Positions 45,926 to 54,154 of a stretch of 64,000 nt of DNA are shown piece by piece. The DNA is from Shewanella glacialipiscicola. GTDB lineage: Bacteria; Pseudomonadota; Gammaproteobacteria; Enterobacterales; Shewanellaceae. The notes under the pieces were generated by a model that saw nothing but the letters and a program-made list of their open reading frames with translations, searched no databases and was not told the DNA's origin. Every line of letters begins with the position of its first letter. Positions within the stretch are counted from its first letter, which is position 1. Where the stretch lies: NCBI RefSeq assembly GCF_023283485.1, contig NZ_JAKILU010000003.1:186001-250000 (forward strand), in the 5' to 3' direction. The translations under genes were made by a program, and so were the position numbers.

Positions 45926-47386
45926 ATGGGAATGCTTGATGCTTCGCTCCATAAATTAACCCAAAAGGGTCAATCTCTATTACATCGAACCGCAGATAGG
46001 CATTTACGCTTGGCTGTCACTGGACTTTCTGGTGCAGGGAAAACTGCGTTTATTACTGGGTTAGTCAATCAGTTACTCAATGCTGGACCAGTATCAACGT
46101 TACCCCATACTCGCAATAATAATGCGTTACCCCTTTGGCAAGTGAGCCGCGATCAGCGATTGCTCGGGGTAAAGCGTGCCATGCAGCCGGATCTTGAAAT
46201 TGCCAGTTTTGATTATCAAGGCGCTATGTTAGCGCTTACTGCCAATCCTGCGACTTGGCCTGCTTCCACTCGTACCATTTCTGAATTGCGACTGGCGATT
46301 AAATACCAGCCCCAAAAAGGGTTACTGGCTAAGTTTTCTGATACCGCCACGCTCTATTTAGATATCGTTGATTACCCCGGAGAGTGGTTACTTGATTTAC
46401 CTATGCTGCGCCAAGATTTTGTAAGTTGGTGCAGTGCCCAGCAAGTGAGTATTGATAATCTTAAAAGTTCACCCTTATATGCCCAGTTTGAGCAATCTTT
46501 AAAGACATTAGATTTAGCGGCCAATGCCGACGAGCAGCAGTTAAAGCTTATTGCCGATCAATACCAGCAGTTACTCAATGATTTAGTGCATGTCCAAGGC
46601 TATTACCAAGCGCAACCTGGGCGTATGTTATTGCCGGGCGAATGGCAGGACGCGCCTTTATTAGCATTTTTCCCCTTATTATTGATAACAAGTGAAGAGT
46701 TTACCAAGTTACAGCAAAGTCATAAGCACAGTGCTTTTCATGTGCTTGAAAAACGCTATCAAGAATATGTTGCTAAAGTTGTTAAACCTTTTTATAAACA
46801 TCATTTTGCTGGTTTTGACCGGCAGTTAGTACTTGTTGACTGTTTTAGTGCGTTGAATCGCGGTAAAAAGCAATTTGAGGATATGGGCGCGGCGCTCAAT
46901 GCCATTATGGAAAGCTTTCAGTTTGGTCAATCGAGTTATTTACGGCGGTTATTTGCTCCGCGAATTGATCGTTTACTATTTGCTGCGAGCAAGGTTGACC
47001 ATGTCACCCGCGATCAACAAAGCCATGTATTGTCGCTGTTAACCGATATGCTCAAACACAGCCAACATTTTGCCAGTTTCGATGGTTGCAAAGTAGAAAC
47101 CATGGCGATTAGTGCTATCAAAGCGACTCGTCATGGCATGGTGAAAACACAAGAGGGTGAGGTCGAAGTGGTGCAGGGCATCGGACTTAACGGTAAACCT
47201 CTCACCTTGTTCCCCGGCGAAGTACCTACTCGCTTACCTGATCCTGATTTTTGGCGTAACCAAGGGTTTAACTTTATCGGCTTTGCACCGCCAAGCAATG
47301 CCTATGTCGACCCATCCCAAGTGCATTTTGAGCATATTCGACTTGATCATCTGCTGCAGTATTTATTAGGAGATAAGTTGGAATGA
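45926..47386 (+). CDS. ycjX: YcjX-family predicted ATPase/GTPase (DUF463)
   Basis: A 486-residue cytoplasmic P-loop protein. Walker A is GLSGAGKTAF near residue 38; DYPGEWLLDLPM near 148 holds a switch-like motif. E. coli YcjX is 465 residues and is produced with the Psp regulon. Its function is unsettled; structural work on a Shewanella YcjX supports a GTPase-like fold, as I recall. The stop overlaps the ycjF start in ATGA, so they are coupled. Context assigns it to envelope stress. Confidence 0.9.
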   Translation: MGMLDASLHKLTQKGQSLLHRTADRHLRLAVTGLSGAGKTAFITGLVNQLLNAGPVSTLPHTRNNNALPLWQVSRDQRLLGVKRAMQPDLEIASFDYQGAMLALTANPATWPASTRTISELRLAIKYQPQKGLLAKFSDTATLYLDIVDYPGEWLLDLPMLRQDFVSWCSAQQVSIDNLKSSPLYAQFEQSLKTLDLAANADEQQLKLIADQYQQLLNDLVHVQGYYQAQPGRMLLPGEWQDAPLLAFFPLLLITSEEFTKLQQSHKHSAFHVLEKRYQEYVAKVVKPFYKHHFAGFDRQLVLVDCFSALNRGKKQFEDMGAALNAIMESFQFGQSSYLRRLFAPRIDRLLFAASKVDHVTRDQQSHVLSLLTDMLKHSQHFASFDGCKVETMAISAIKATRHGMVKTQEGEVEVVQGIGLNGKPLTLFPGEVPTRLPDPDFWRNQGFNFIGFAPPSNAYVDPSQVHFEHIRLDHLLQYLLGDKLE

Positions 47387-48591
47387 CGTTAAAGCTATCG
47401 GATAAACCCAATGAGCAAGCCTCCAATTCCACTGTAAACGCAGCAGGACAATTGATTGAACATAAGCCACTGAAAAAACAGCAGCTGTTTGACTCACAAA
47501 GCGTAGAACTTAACCCCACTAAAGAGGAACTCAAAGCAGCGAAAGCCTTTGAGCCCAATACACCAGTGCAAGACGTTACCGCTGATGTTGAGGCGTTAAT
47601 GGATGAGACATTGTTAGCCCATCCTAAAATGATTGATGCTAAATCGGTATCGCCTCAACTGGTTAAATCCCGTCGTTGGTCTTGGCTAGCCCGTTTTGCG
47701 GCGTTAAGTTTATTGCTGCTCGTTGTGGTTCAAACGGGATTAGGGCTAAGGGATGCATGGCTTGAAAGCCCTTGGTTGTTTAGTTTTTATGGTGTGGTAC
47801 TTGGTGTCGTCAGTGCGTGGGCATTGGCGGGAGCGGTCAGTGAATACCGCAAACTTAAGCGACTCAAACAGGTCGCAGATACCCAAGAAACGGGCGCAAG
47901 GTTAGCGCAGAGCATGCAAATGGGTGAAGCTGACAGTTTTATCGATAATATCGTTTGCCACTATAAAGATAGCCAAGGATTACAGCAACTTCGCCGCTTA
48001 TTAAGAGATGAACATAATGATGCCGAGAAAGTCATGCTATTCGAAGATTTAGTGCTTACTGAACGGGATGCGCTGGCGAAAAAAGTGGTGCGAAGATATG
48101 CGGCAGAATCAGCCGTGTTGCTGGCTGCTAGCCCTTTAGCTGTGCTCGATATGGCGATTATCCTATGGCGTAATCAACGCATGCTGCGCGATGTAGCCCG
48201 CTGTTATGGCATTGAATTAGGTTATTGGAGCAGGATTAAACTTATCCGCAGTATCATTATTAATATCATCTATGCGGGGACAAGTGAGTTAGTCACCGAT
48301 TTAGGCACACAGTTATTATCGGTTGAAATGACAGGTAAATTGTCAGCTCGCTTGGCTCAAGGCTTAGGCGGCGGCATGTTAACCGCACGCCTTGGTTATC
48401 AAGCCATGGCGCTGTGTCGTCCGATAGTGTTTAGGGAAGATCAAAGGCCTAAATTATCAAAAGTGCATCAGGAGTTGTTAATCGAGCTTAAGCAGTTTTC
48501 AGGCAAACTGTTTACCAAGGAAGGCCGCGATGCACTAAAAGGCCAATTTGCTGATGTAGATGACAAGGTTTATCGACCGTCTAAAGAGTAA
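47383..48591 (+). CDS. ycjF: YcjF/DUF697 membrane protein of the phage-shock regulon
   Basis: A 402-residue inner-membrane protein. A charged N-terminal region of about 100 residues is followed by two spans (FAALSLLLLVVVQTGLGL and LFSFYGVVLGVVSAWALAGAV) and a C-terminal region with the hydrophobic stretch AVLLAASPLAVLDMAIILWRNQRMLRDVARCYGIELGYWSRI characteristic of YcjF/DUF697. It is coupled to ycjX by ATGA overlap. Function unknown; always paired with YcjX. Confidence 0.9.
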   Translation: MTLKLSDKPNEQASNSTVNAAGQLIEHKPLKKQQLFDSQSVELNPTKEELKAAKAFEPNTPVQDVTADVEALMDETLLAHPKMIDAKSVSPQLVKSRRWSWLARFAALSLLLLVVVQTGLGLRDAWLESPWLFSFYGVVLGVVSAWALAGAVSEYRKLKRLKQVADTQETGARLAQSMQMGEADSFIDNIVCHYKDSQGLQQLRRLLRDEHNDAEKVMLFEDLVLTERDALAKKVVRRYAAESAVLLAASPLAVLDMAIILWRNQRMLRDVARCYGIELGYWSRIKLIRSIIINIIYAGTSELVTDLGTQLLSVEMTGKLSARLAQGLGGGMLTARLGYQAMALCRPIVFREDQRPKLSKVHQELLIELKQFSGKLFTKEGRDALKGQFADVDDKVYRPSKE

Positions 48592-48936
48592 AAAAATACT
48601 CTATCAAATAGAGAGTTAAACTGCCGAAAATGCGCTAATGGACTTGCTCCTTAGCGCATTTTTTATCGCTTATTGTGGATATTTCTGCCCGTAAATAGCT
48701 ATTAACAAGTACTTTGCAACAAAATCTACGTAACAAGTTAGTTACAGTTTGCCCGTAGGTTTTTTCGCCATGTTACTAGCTTAAGTGTTTAGTCACGGTA
48801 TGGTAGAACGTATTCGATGGGACTAATCCTTTCTATAGCATCGCCACATAATGCAGATATTAAGCTTTCTAACCCAACAACTAACAACCATCATAAAGAG
48901 CAGGAAGAGCTCAAAGCTAATAACAAGGAGCTAGGT
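48592..48936. other. Intergenic region between ycjF and mdeA
   Basis: Besides the ycjF terminator (48627-48664), it holds nested inverted repeats: GTAAC/GTTAC (48730-48745) within CTACG/CGTAG (48726-48758). These could be an operator for mdeA. I see no MetJ box or SAM riboswitch. Confidence 0.5.
48627..48664 (+). terminator. Terminator of ycjX-ycjF
   Basis: AAAATGCGCTAA pairs with TTAGCGCATTTTTT around a 12-base loop, followed by T. Confidence 0.9.
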
Positions 48937-50130
48937 ATGCAAGATAAGTCAGCTAAAGCGTGGCAAGCGGCAACACAGGTCATTCATGCAGGACATACGC
49001 GAGAGGCTTTTGGCGCCTTAGTGACGCCGCTTTATCAAAGTGCAACATTTGTATTTGAGTCGGCAAAGCAAGGTGGCGAGCGATTTGCGGGGAATGAGCC
49101 GGGCTATATTTATACTCGCTTAGGCAATCCCACCACTGCTGAACTTGAGCGTAAAATGGCGATTTTAGAGGGGGCCGAGGCCGCTGCTGCGACAGCATCT
49201 GGTATGGGCGCCGTCTCTGGCGCATTACTGGCAAATTTAGCAATGGGTGATCACTTAGTTGCATCTAATGCGGTTTATGGTTGCACATTTGCCTTAATGA
49301 CCACTCAATTGGCTCGTTTTGGTATTGAAGTGTCATTAGTCGACTTTTCAGTTGTAGAAGAAGTTGAAGCGGCGATAAAACCTAACACTAAAGTGATTTT
49401 CTGTGAAACGCCGGTGAATCCTCATTTACAGATATTTGATTTAACGGCTATTGCTAATATCGCTAAACGGCATCAACTGGTTAGTATTGTCGACAATACC
49501 TTTATGACGCCCTTGTTACAGCGACCACTGGATTTGGGGATTGATATAGTCGTGCACAGTGCTACTAAATATTTGAATGGTCACGGTGATGTGATTGCAG
49601 GCATTGTGTGCGGTAGCGAAGAACAGATCCATAAAGTGAAGTATGAAATCTTAAAAGATATTGGTGCGGTCATATCGCCCCACGATGCATGGTTGATTTT
49701 ACGTGGGCTTAAAACCTTAGATGTGCGTTTACAGCGTCATTGCGATAGCGCCGAGTGTGTCGCTGAGTTTTTATCTGAGCATCCCGTGGTGACTCGAGTG
49801 TACTACCCTGGGCTTAAATGCCACCCGGGTCATCAGTTTATTGGTAAGCAGATGAAACGTGCTGGTGGTGTGATTGCATTTGAATTAGCGGCAAATTTAG
49901 ATGAATCCATGGCATTTGTGGGCTATTTAACGCTATTTTCTATTGCGGTAAGTTTAGGGGACGCTGAATCCCTTATTCAACATCCGGCATCAATGACACA
50001 TTCGCCTTATACCGCAGAAGCCAGAGCCGCAGCGGGGATTAGTGATAATTTACTGCGGATTTCGATTGGCTTAGAAGATTGTGATGACATTCTCGCCGAC
50101 TTAAAGCAGGCTTTTGCGCGTATGACATAG
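48937..50130 (+). CDS. mdeA: Methionine gamma-lyase
   Basis: A 397-residue PLP enzyme of the Cys/Met metabolism family, breaking methionine into methanethiol, ammonia and 2-oxobutyrate. Motifs: YIYTRLGNPT near residue 54, SGMGAVSGALL near 85, the PLP lysine in HSATKYLNGHGDVIAG near 207. The active-site cysteine typical of methionine gamma-lyase (SNAVYGCTFAL, near residue 112) is present, which separates it from cystathionine gamma-lyase and beta-lyases. The start at 48937 has a strong AAGGAG seven bases upstream; the frame runs 40 codons further up without support. Shewanella is known for methanethiol and other sulfur volatiles. Confidence 0.92.
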   Translation: MQDKSAKAWQAATQVIHAGHTREAFGALVTPLYQSATFVFESAKQGGERFAGNEPGYIYTRLGNPTTAELERKMAILEGAEAAAATASGMGAVSGALLANLAMGDHLVASNAVYGCTFALMTTQLARFGIEVSLVDFSVVEEVEAAIKPNTKVIFCETPVNPHLQIFDLTAIANIAKRHQLVSIVDNTFMTPLLQRPLDLGIDIVVHSATKYLNGHGDVIAGIVCGSEEQIHKVKYEILKDIGAVISPHDAWLILRGLKTLDVRLQRHCDSAECVAEFLSEHPVVTRVYYPGLKCHPGHQFIGKQMKRAGGVIAFELAANLDESMAFVGYLTLFSIAVSLGDAESLIQHPASMTHSPYTAEARAAAGISDNLLRISIGLEDCDDILADLKQAFARMT

Positions 50131-50298
50131 CCTGTTAACTTGTTCACCCTGTCTAAGTCTATGTGCAGTTAGATAATCGGTGCAGTTGAATATATTTTTG
50201 GATATCAATTTGGTGTTTTAGGATTCCTTAGTCTATTTTTGATTGAAGGCCACGGAAGTAGGACGAGAGGCCGAATTTCATGGAGCAGAGGAATCGTT

Positions 50299-50664
50299 AT
50301 GAAAACAACAAATCGTATACCCGTTATTATGAGTGCTATGGCATTAACCTTGTTATTAACAATGCCAGTTAGTGCCGCAGAAACAACAAAAGCCGCTGAA
50401 AAAATGCAGACTCAGGTTAAATCTGAGGCCAGTGAGATGACATCAACTGCGAAAAAAGCGATGCCAGATACCGCCCAAGTCAATATAAATACGGCTTCGG
50501 TTGAACAGTTACAAGTACTAAAAGGGATTGGTGCAGCAAAGGCTCAAGCGATTGTCGACTACCGCACTAAAAATGGTAAGTTCAATGCAATCGATGATTT
50601 AGCAAATGTATCGGGTGTTGGGACTAAATTGATTGAACAGAATCGTCACATAATCAAGTTATAA
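50299..50664 (+). CDS. ComEA-like secreted helix-hairpin-helix protein
   Basis: A 121-residue protein with a signal peptide (MKTTNRIPVIMSAMALTLLL...VSAA), a short Ala/Lys-rich linker and a ComEA-type double helix-hairpin-helix domain: VNINTASVEQLQVLKGIGAAKAQAIVDYR and FNAIDDLANVSGVGTKLIEQN. ComEA proteins bind double-stranded DNA in the periplasm during natural transformation. No other transformation genes are adjacent, apart from a ComFB-domain gene nearby whose role is probably unrelated. The start at 50299 is set by GAGGAAT upstream and the signal peptide. Confidence 0.9.
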   Translation: MKTTNRIPVIMSAMALTLLLTMPVSAAETTKAAEKMQTQVKSEASEMTSTAKKAMPDTAQVNINTASVEQLQVLKGIGAAKAQAIVDYRTKNGKFNAIDDLANVSGVGTKLIEQNRHIIKL

Positions 50665-50714
50665 TATTTAAGATATTCAGTGAGTTTAATATAACAATGT
50701 TCAGTAACCTCTAA

Positions 50715-50744
50715 ATAAAAGCCTACATAGTTAGGCTTTTATTA
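50715..50744 (+). terminator. Terminator of the ComEA-like gene
   Basis: AATAAAAGCCTA pairs with TAGGCTTTTATT around CATAGT. Confidence 0.85.
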
Positions 50745-50814
50745 TTTCAATTACTATATGTGCTTATAGATTGTGCAGTTGGTGAGGATATTAACGGATC
50801 TTGTTGATTAGCGC

Positions 50815-50843
50815 TTGATCCCGTGGGAGGCATAGGGGATAAT
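50815..50843 (+). promoter_or_regulatory. Promoter of the SRP RNA gene
   Basis: TTGATC (50815-50820), a 17-base spacer and GATAAT (50838-50843). Transcription from it would start near 50850, giving a precursor with roughly 50 extra 5' bases. Confidence 0.68.
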
Positions 50844-50902
50844 CTTTCGCGTTCTAGCAAGCTCTTTGGTTTGTCTAATCGAAAGAAAATGCTCGAAGTT
50901 AT

Positions 50903-51010
50903 GGTGACCCTAGGGTCCCCCCGCAATGATAACTTGTGAACTCGGCCAGGCCTGGAAGGGAGCAACCGCAGCAAGTGACTCGTGTGCCGGGGTGCGGCTC
51001 TAGGGGAACC
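50903..51010 (+). ncRNA. ffs: 4.5S signal recognition particle RNA
   Basis: Contains the universal SRP RNA tip: GGCCAGGCCTGGAAGGGAGC, then AGCAAGTGACTCGTGTGCCGG, ending in the long-hairpin return strand. The outer ends pair: GGT..CCCTAG with CTAGGG..ACC, and CCGCA with TGCGG. It binds Ffh and directs membrane proteins to SecYEG. Ends are estimated from pairing to within about 5 bases. Confidence 0.95.
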
Positions 51011-51259
51011 TCCAAGTTTAGTTTTATCCTCTAATATCCTTTCTTATTAGTATTTCTCGTTTAGTTCCTCATTTTTCAATAGTGGCATAACTGACTATTT
51101 TCAGCATTTGAATGTGGTTTCGGAACCACGTCAATTTATGTATCGCCGTTTTCTATTTAAATACAGCAGTCTTTATGAATGTCATTGGATTGTTTGATAA
51201 CTGTGTATTTGATAGTCATTCAGCAGTTGATTAAGCTCGAGTGCCATTTCTTGTAGGCA

Positions 51260-51550
51260 TTAATTATTCGCTTCGGTTTCTTCTTGTAATCTTTTTTGTA
51301 AATTTTGCTTAAGAAAGACGCGCGATTTTTCTAGCGCAGTTTGGATCTCACGCTTTAACTCTTGCAACTCGTTGTAATCCTCAAAGAAATAGGTATCTAC
51401 AAGGTGGCGAACGTAACGCACGGGAAGTTGGTTTAAGGTTACACAACAAAGATCTGCAAGGTAATCCTCGGGAAGCTCGTCCATCAGCCCTTCGTCTGAC
51501 AATATTTCCATCAAAAGAACTTCGTAGTAATTACGGATTTCAAGTTGCAT
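51260..51550 (-). CDS. ComFB-domain protein
   Basis: A 96-residue cytoplasmic protein whose first 70 residues match the late-competence ComFB family: NYYEVLLMEIL near residue 7, LPEDYLADLCCVTLNQLPVRYVRH near 27-50. The C-terminal helix is highly charged (LKREIQTALEKSRVFLKQNLQKRLQEE). Despite the name, some members are cyclic-dinucleotide receptors (CdgR of cyanobacteria), so a second-messenger role is plausible. It stands alone between the SRP RNA and the CsgI-like gene. Confidence 0.82.
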   Translation of the reverse strand: MQLEIRNYYEVLLMEILSDEGLMDELPEDYLADLCCVTLNQLPVRYVRHLVDTYFFEDYNELQELKREIQTALEKSRVFLKQNLQKRLQEETEANN

Positions 51551-52013
51551 TTGTATACTCCATGACAGTTTTATTGAGTTTGCTACTACAAATCGTTTAT
51601 CGCAATGAAAAATTAGTTAAATCTTTGGCTTGTATTGTAGTGCGACTCTGGCATCGTTGCAGCGAATGATGCTTATAAATGGATTTTCTGATGTTATTAT
51701 TGACAGTGCTGTCAGCCGCCATTTGAATAGTCTTTATTCTTACGGTAAGGCAACATCCCCGCGTTTCCTTCGCATTATAGAACAACAATCTACTTTTTTA
51801 GTCGGCTTTAACACTATGGTTTTATGAAAATACCGCTATTGATACTATTTAACGTCATCATTTTATGGTTTATATGAGGCAGTATTTTTATTGCAGTGAG
51901 AAGTTGTGTTGACGTAGGGGGTTATTTTTAAAGAAAGCGCCAGCTTAGATGGGCTGGCGCGATAGCTATTGGCTCGATAATTAATATCGATTAAACCTCG
52001 TTATAACAAATTG
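51551..52013. other. 463-base intergenic region
   Basis: It contains the upstream region of the ComFB-domain gene and a hairpin terminator for the CsgI-like gene (51936-51961). Short open frames of about 63-65 codons occur on both strands but lack ribosome sites and family resemblance. Nothing else is seen. Confidence 0.6.
51936..51961 (-). terminator. Terminator of the CsgI-like gene
   Basis: GCGCCAGC and GCTGGCGC form an 8-bp stem around an 8-base loop, followed on the minus strand by TTTCTTT. Confidence 0.75.
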
Positions 52014-52703
52014 CTATAACTGTGAAATAGCCCAACTCATAAACTCTTTACGTGTTTTTTCATCTGCTTGTAGCCACCAGTATTGCAACATTTGCTGTGG
52101 ATTAGCGCCTGCAGCTTTGGATGTATCAACAGGAGCGGTTAATGACGTTGCGCTGACAGCAGTTTGAGCCGATGTAGTTGCGGGGGCAACTGCTACTACT
52201 GCACCTGCAGCGCCAGTTGCCGCAGTGACACTACCTGCTACATCATCAGCTTGATTTCCTGTAAATAAGCGCGAAACAAAGCTTTCTTCTTCTAAATTGG
52301 TATTTGTCACTTGGTAATTGACGTCGCCTTTATCACTACGTGTTAATTTAACTTGCGGATTTTTAGCGAAGACTTTGGGCTTTTTAACGACGTCTCCTTC
52401 GGCGGCTTGAAGGTGGTATTGATAGTCGCCATCCACGTTTAACGTCACGATGAAAGGAGCCGATTTAACAAAGGTTTGGCTATCACTATAATCATCTTCG
52501 ACCATTTCGTGGTAACGAATAGCGATTTTGTGAGTGCCGGGTGCCAAGGTTAAGCTGCTTTTATGATTGAATAAACTAGACTCTACTTTTTTACCGTCGA
52601 GGGCAATATATTCAAATGACATTGGAATGGTCAGATCTGCAGCAAAGGCTGAGGCAGAACTGAGTAATATTAGCAGGCTGCTAATTGGCAAAAGTGATTT
52701 CAT
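52014..52703 (-). CDS. DUF2057/YccT (CsgI-like) periplasmic protein
   Basis: A 229-residue exported protein with a signal peptide ([21 protein letters not shown]) and an N-terminal beta domain ([41 protein letters not shown]) typical of DUF2057. A low-complexity Ala/Thr/Val stretch (about 155-195) links to a short helical end ([24 protein letters not shown]). The E. coli relative YccT was renamed CsgI because it inhibits curli assembly; whether that role applies here is unknown. It follows priC by 9 bases. Confidence 0.82.
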   Translation of the reverse strand: MKSLLPISSLLILLSSASAFAADLTIPMSFEYIALDGKKVESSLFNHKSSLTLAPGTHKIAIRYHEMVEDDYSDSQTFVKSAPFIVTLNVDGDYQYHLQAAEGDVVKKPKVFAKNPQVKLTRSDKGDVNYQVTNTNLEEESFVSRLFTGNQADDVAGSVTAATGAAGAVVAVAPATTSAQTAVSATSLTAPVDTSKAAGANPQQMLQYWWLQADEKTRKEFMSWAISQL

Positions 52704-52712
52704 TATTATTCC

Positions 52713-53381
52713 TTAACGATTATTACTCTGATACGGGCGTTCGAATATTTGAATGCGATCTTCTATATAACTAATAGCTTGCCTGCATTTTCCTAAACGA
52801 CGATGCATCAAAAGGATGTCATTTTGCAATTGTATTTTGTCAGCACTATGACAGTTTTCAAGTTTTGATTCCATTTCTTCAATTTTTTGTTCAAATTTTT
52901 TTGCCCAATTTAGATGTTTGTTCAATTCTGCGTAGATTTCATGACTATTTTGCATCACGTTATTGGCAATCCATTCAAAACCACTGGCTTGATGAGATTG
53001 ATTCTGACGTTGAACAAAGCGGGCACGGCTACTGGCGCGTTGTTGAGTTTTGGACTTAATATCAATAGAGGTCGTAAGCAAGGCACGTTTGACGGCTGTA
53101 AATCTGTCTTGAATTCGCTCACAGCTCAGTGCGATAGTTTGTGGGGCAAGTTTAAGCTTAATTTGTTTTTCGAGCTGAGTAATACTGCTACGAATTTGTT
53201 CGATACAAGGACCAAGCTGAGCGCCGTGCTGGATAAATAGCGAATGGTTAAAGCGTTCTGTTTCTTGTAATAGCTTACGTTGCGGTGGGGCAAGCCGATT
53301 GTCGTGTTGCAGCACTTCTTGCTCTAGTGTCTGTAACTGATTTTTCAGCATCACCAGTAATTTTGGGGTGTTCACAACCAT
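52713..53381 (-). CDS. priC: Primosomal replication protein PriC
   Basis: A helical protein of about 222 residues resembling PriC, which reloads DnaB at stalled forks with gaps. Supporting features are the basic middle (RASSRARFVQRQNQS), length above the E. coli protein (175 residues) and the C-terminal LMHRRLGKCRQAISYIEDRIQIFERP, where RL..CR.A...IE is the conserved tail. I start at 53381 (MVVNTPKLLVML), which overlaps the upstream permease gene by 10 bases; a start at 53390 adds three residues. Confidence 0.78.
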   Translation of the reverse strand: MVVNTPKLLVMLKNQLQTLEQEVLQHDNRLAPPQRKLLQETERFNHSLFIQHGAQLGPCIEQIRSSITQLEKQIKLKLAPQTIALSCERIQDRFTAVKRALLTTSIDIKSKTQQRASSRARFVQRQNQSHQASGFEWIANNVMQNSHEIYAELNKHLNWAKKFEQKIEEMESKLENCHSADKIQLQNDILLMHRRLGKCRQAISYIEDRIQIFERPYQSNNR

Positions 53382-54145
53382 GCACTCCATGCCAAATTTG
53401 CTGCAATCATTAGCACGATTAAAATAAATAGCGGGCGAATAAAGGGCATACCAAATTTAATCGCGCAGCGAGCGCCGATAAATGAGCCCAACATCATGCA
53501 CAATCCCATCCCTAAACCTATTTGCCACTGTACTTGCCCAAGCCAACCAAAAATAGCTAATGCGGTTAAGTTACTAGTAAAAGTCATTGCGCGGGCGAGC
53601 CCACAACTGTGCAGTAAAGGCAGCTTATACAAAGAGCCTGATGTCACCGTCCAAAATGCGCCAATACCAGGGCCTGCAAAACCATCATAAGTACCCAAAG
53701 CCAATCCTTGTAGCCACTGCTGTTTAGCGGGAGGTTTAGCTATTGGGGCTTGGCAGTTGATATCTGATATCGCATTTGGGCTGACTAAACTGTAAATAGC
53801 GATGCCGATGATCAGCAACGGCAAGACTTTTTCGAGCCACTGTGTATCGACTAAATACACTAGAAAACTGCCCAATACCGCACCAATAAAGGTGGCGATA
53901 AAGGCCATGTACCAAAACGAAGGAGTAAAGAGATGCTGGCGATAATAGGTCCAAGCTGCCATGGATGAGCCAAAACTTGCTGCTAATTTATTCGTGCCTA
54001 ATACCGTATGCGGCGGCATACCTAAAGCCAATAGTGCAGGGATCGACAATAAACCACCGCCACCGACTACGGCATCAATAAATCCAGCGATAAGGCCAAT
54101 CACTGCCAACAGGGCCCAATGGCTGGGCTCGAGTAACAATTCCAA
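53372..54145 (-). CDS. TauE/SafE-family membrane permease
   Basis: A 257-residue inner-membrane protein with about eight spans and the family repeat GLIAGFIDAVVGGGGLLSIPALLALGMPPHTVLGTNKLAA at residues 17-57, mirrored by ALGTYDGFAGPGIGAFWTV near 150. Family members export sulfite, sulfoacetate or related organosulfonates, or move other small anions. Substrate unknown. It lies 9 bases after dinG on the same strand and overlaps priC, so dinG, this gene, priC and the CsgI-like gene may form one transcript. Confidence 0.88.
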   Translation of the reverse strand: MELLLEPSHWALLAVIGLIAGFIDAVVGGGGLLSIPALLALGMPPHTVLGTNKLAASFGSSMAAWTYYRQHLFTPSFWYMAFIATFIGAVLGSFLVYLVDTQWLEKVLPLLIIGIAIYSLVSPNAISDINCQAPIAKPPAKQQWLQGLALGTYDGFAGPGIGAFWTVTSGSLYKLPLLHSCGLARAMTFTSNLTALAIFGWLGQVQWQIGLGMGLCMMLGSFIGARCAIKFGMPFIRPLFILIVLMIAANLAWSAWL

Positions 54146-54154
54146 ATTTTAATC

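Noticed and set aside
48592..48936. SAM riboswitch or MetJ site before methionine gamma-lyase
   Set aside because: No conserved riboswitch core and no AGACGTCT-type repeat were found; only simple inverted repeats are present.
51630..51827. 65-codon plus-strand open frame in the gap before the CsgI-like gene
   Set aside because: No ribosome site, unusual composition and an overlapping open frame on the other strand; likely chance.
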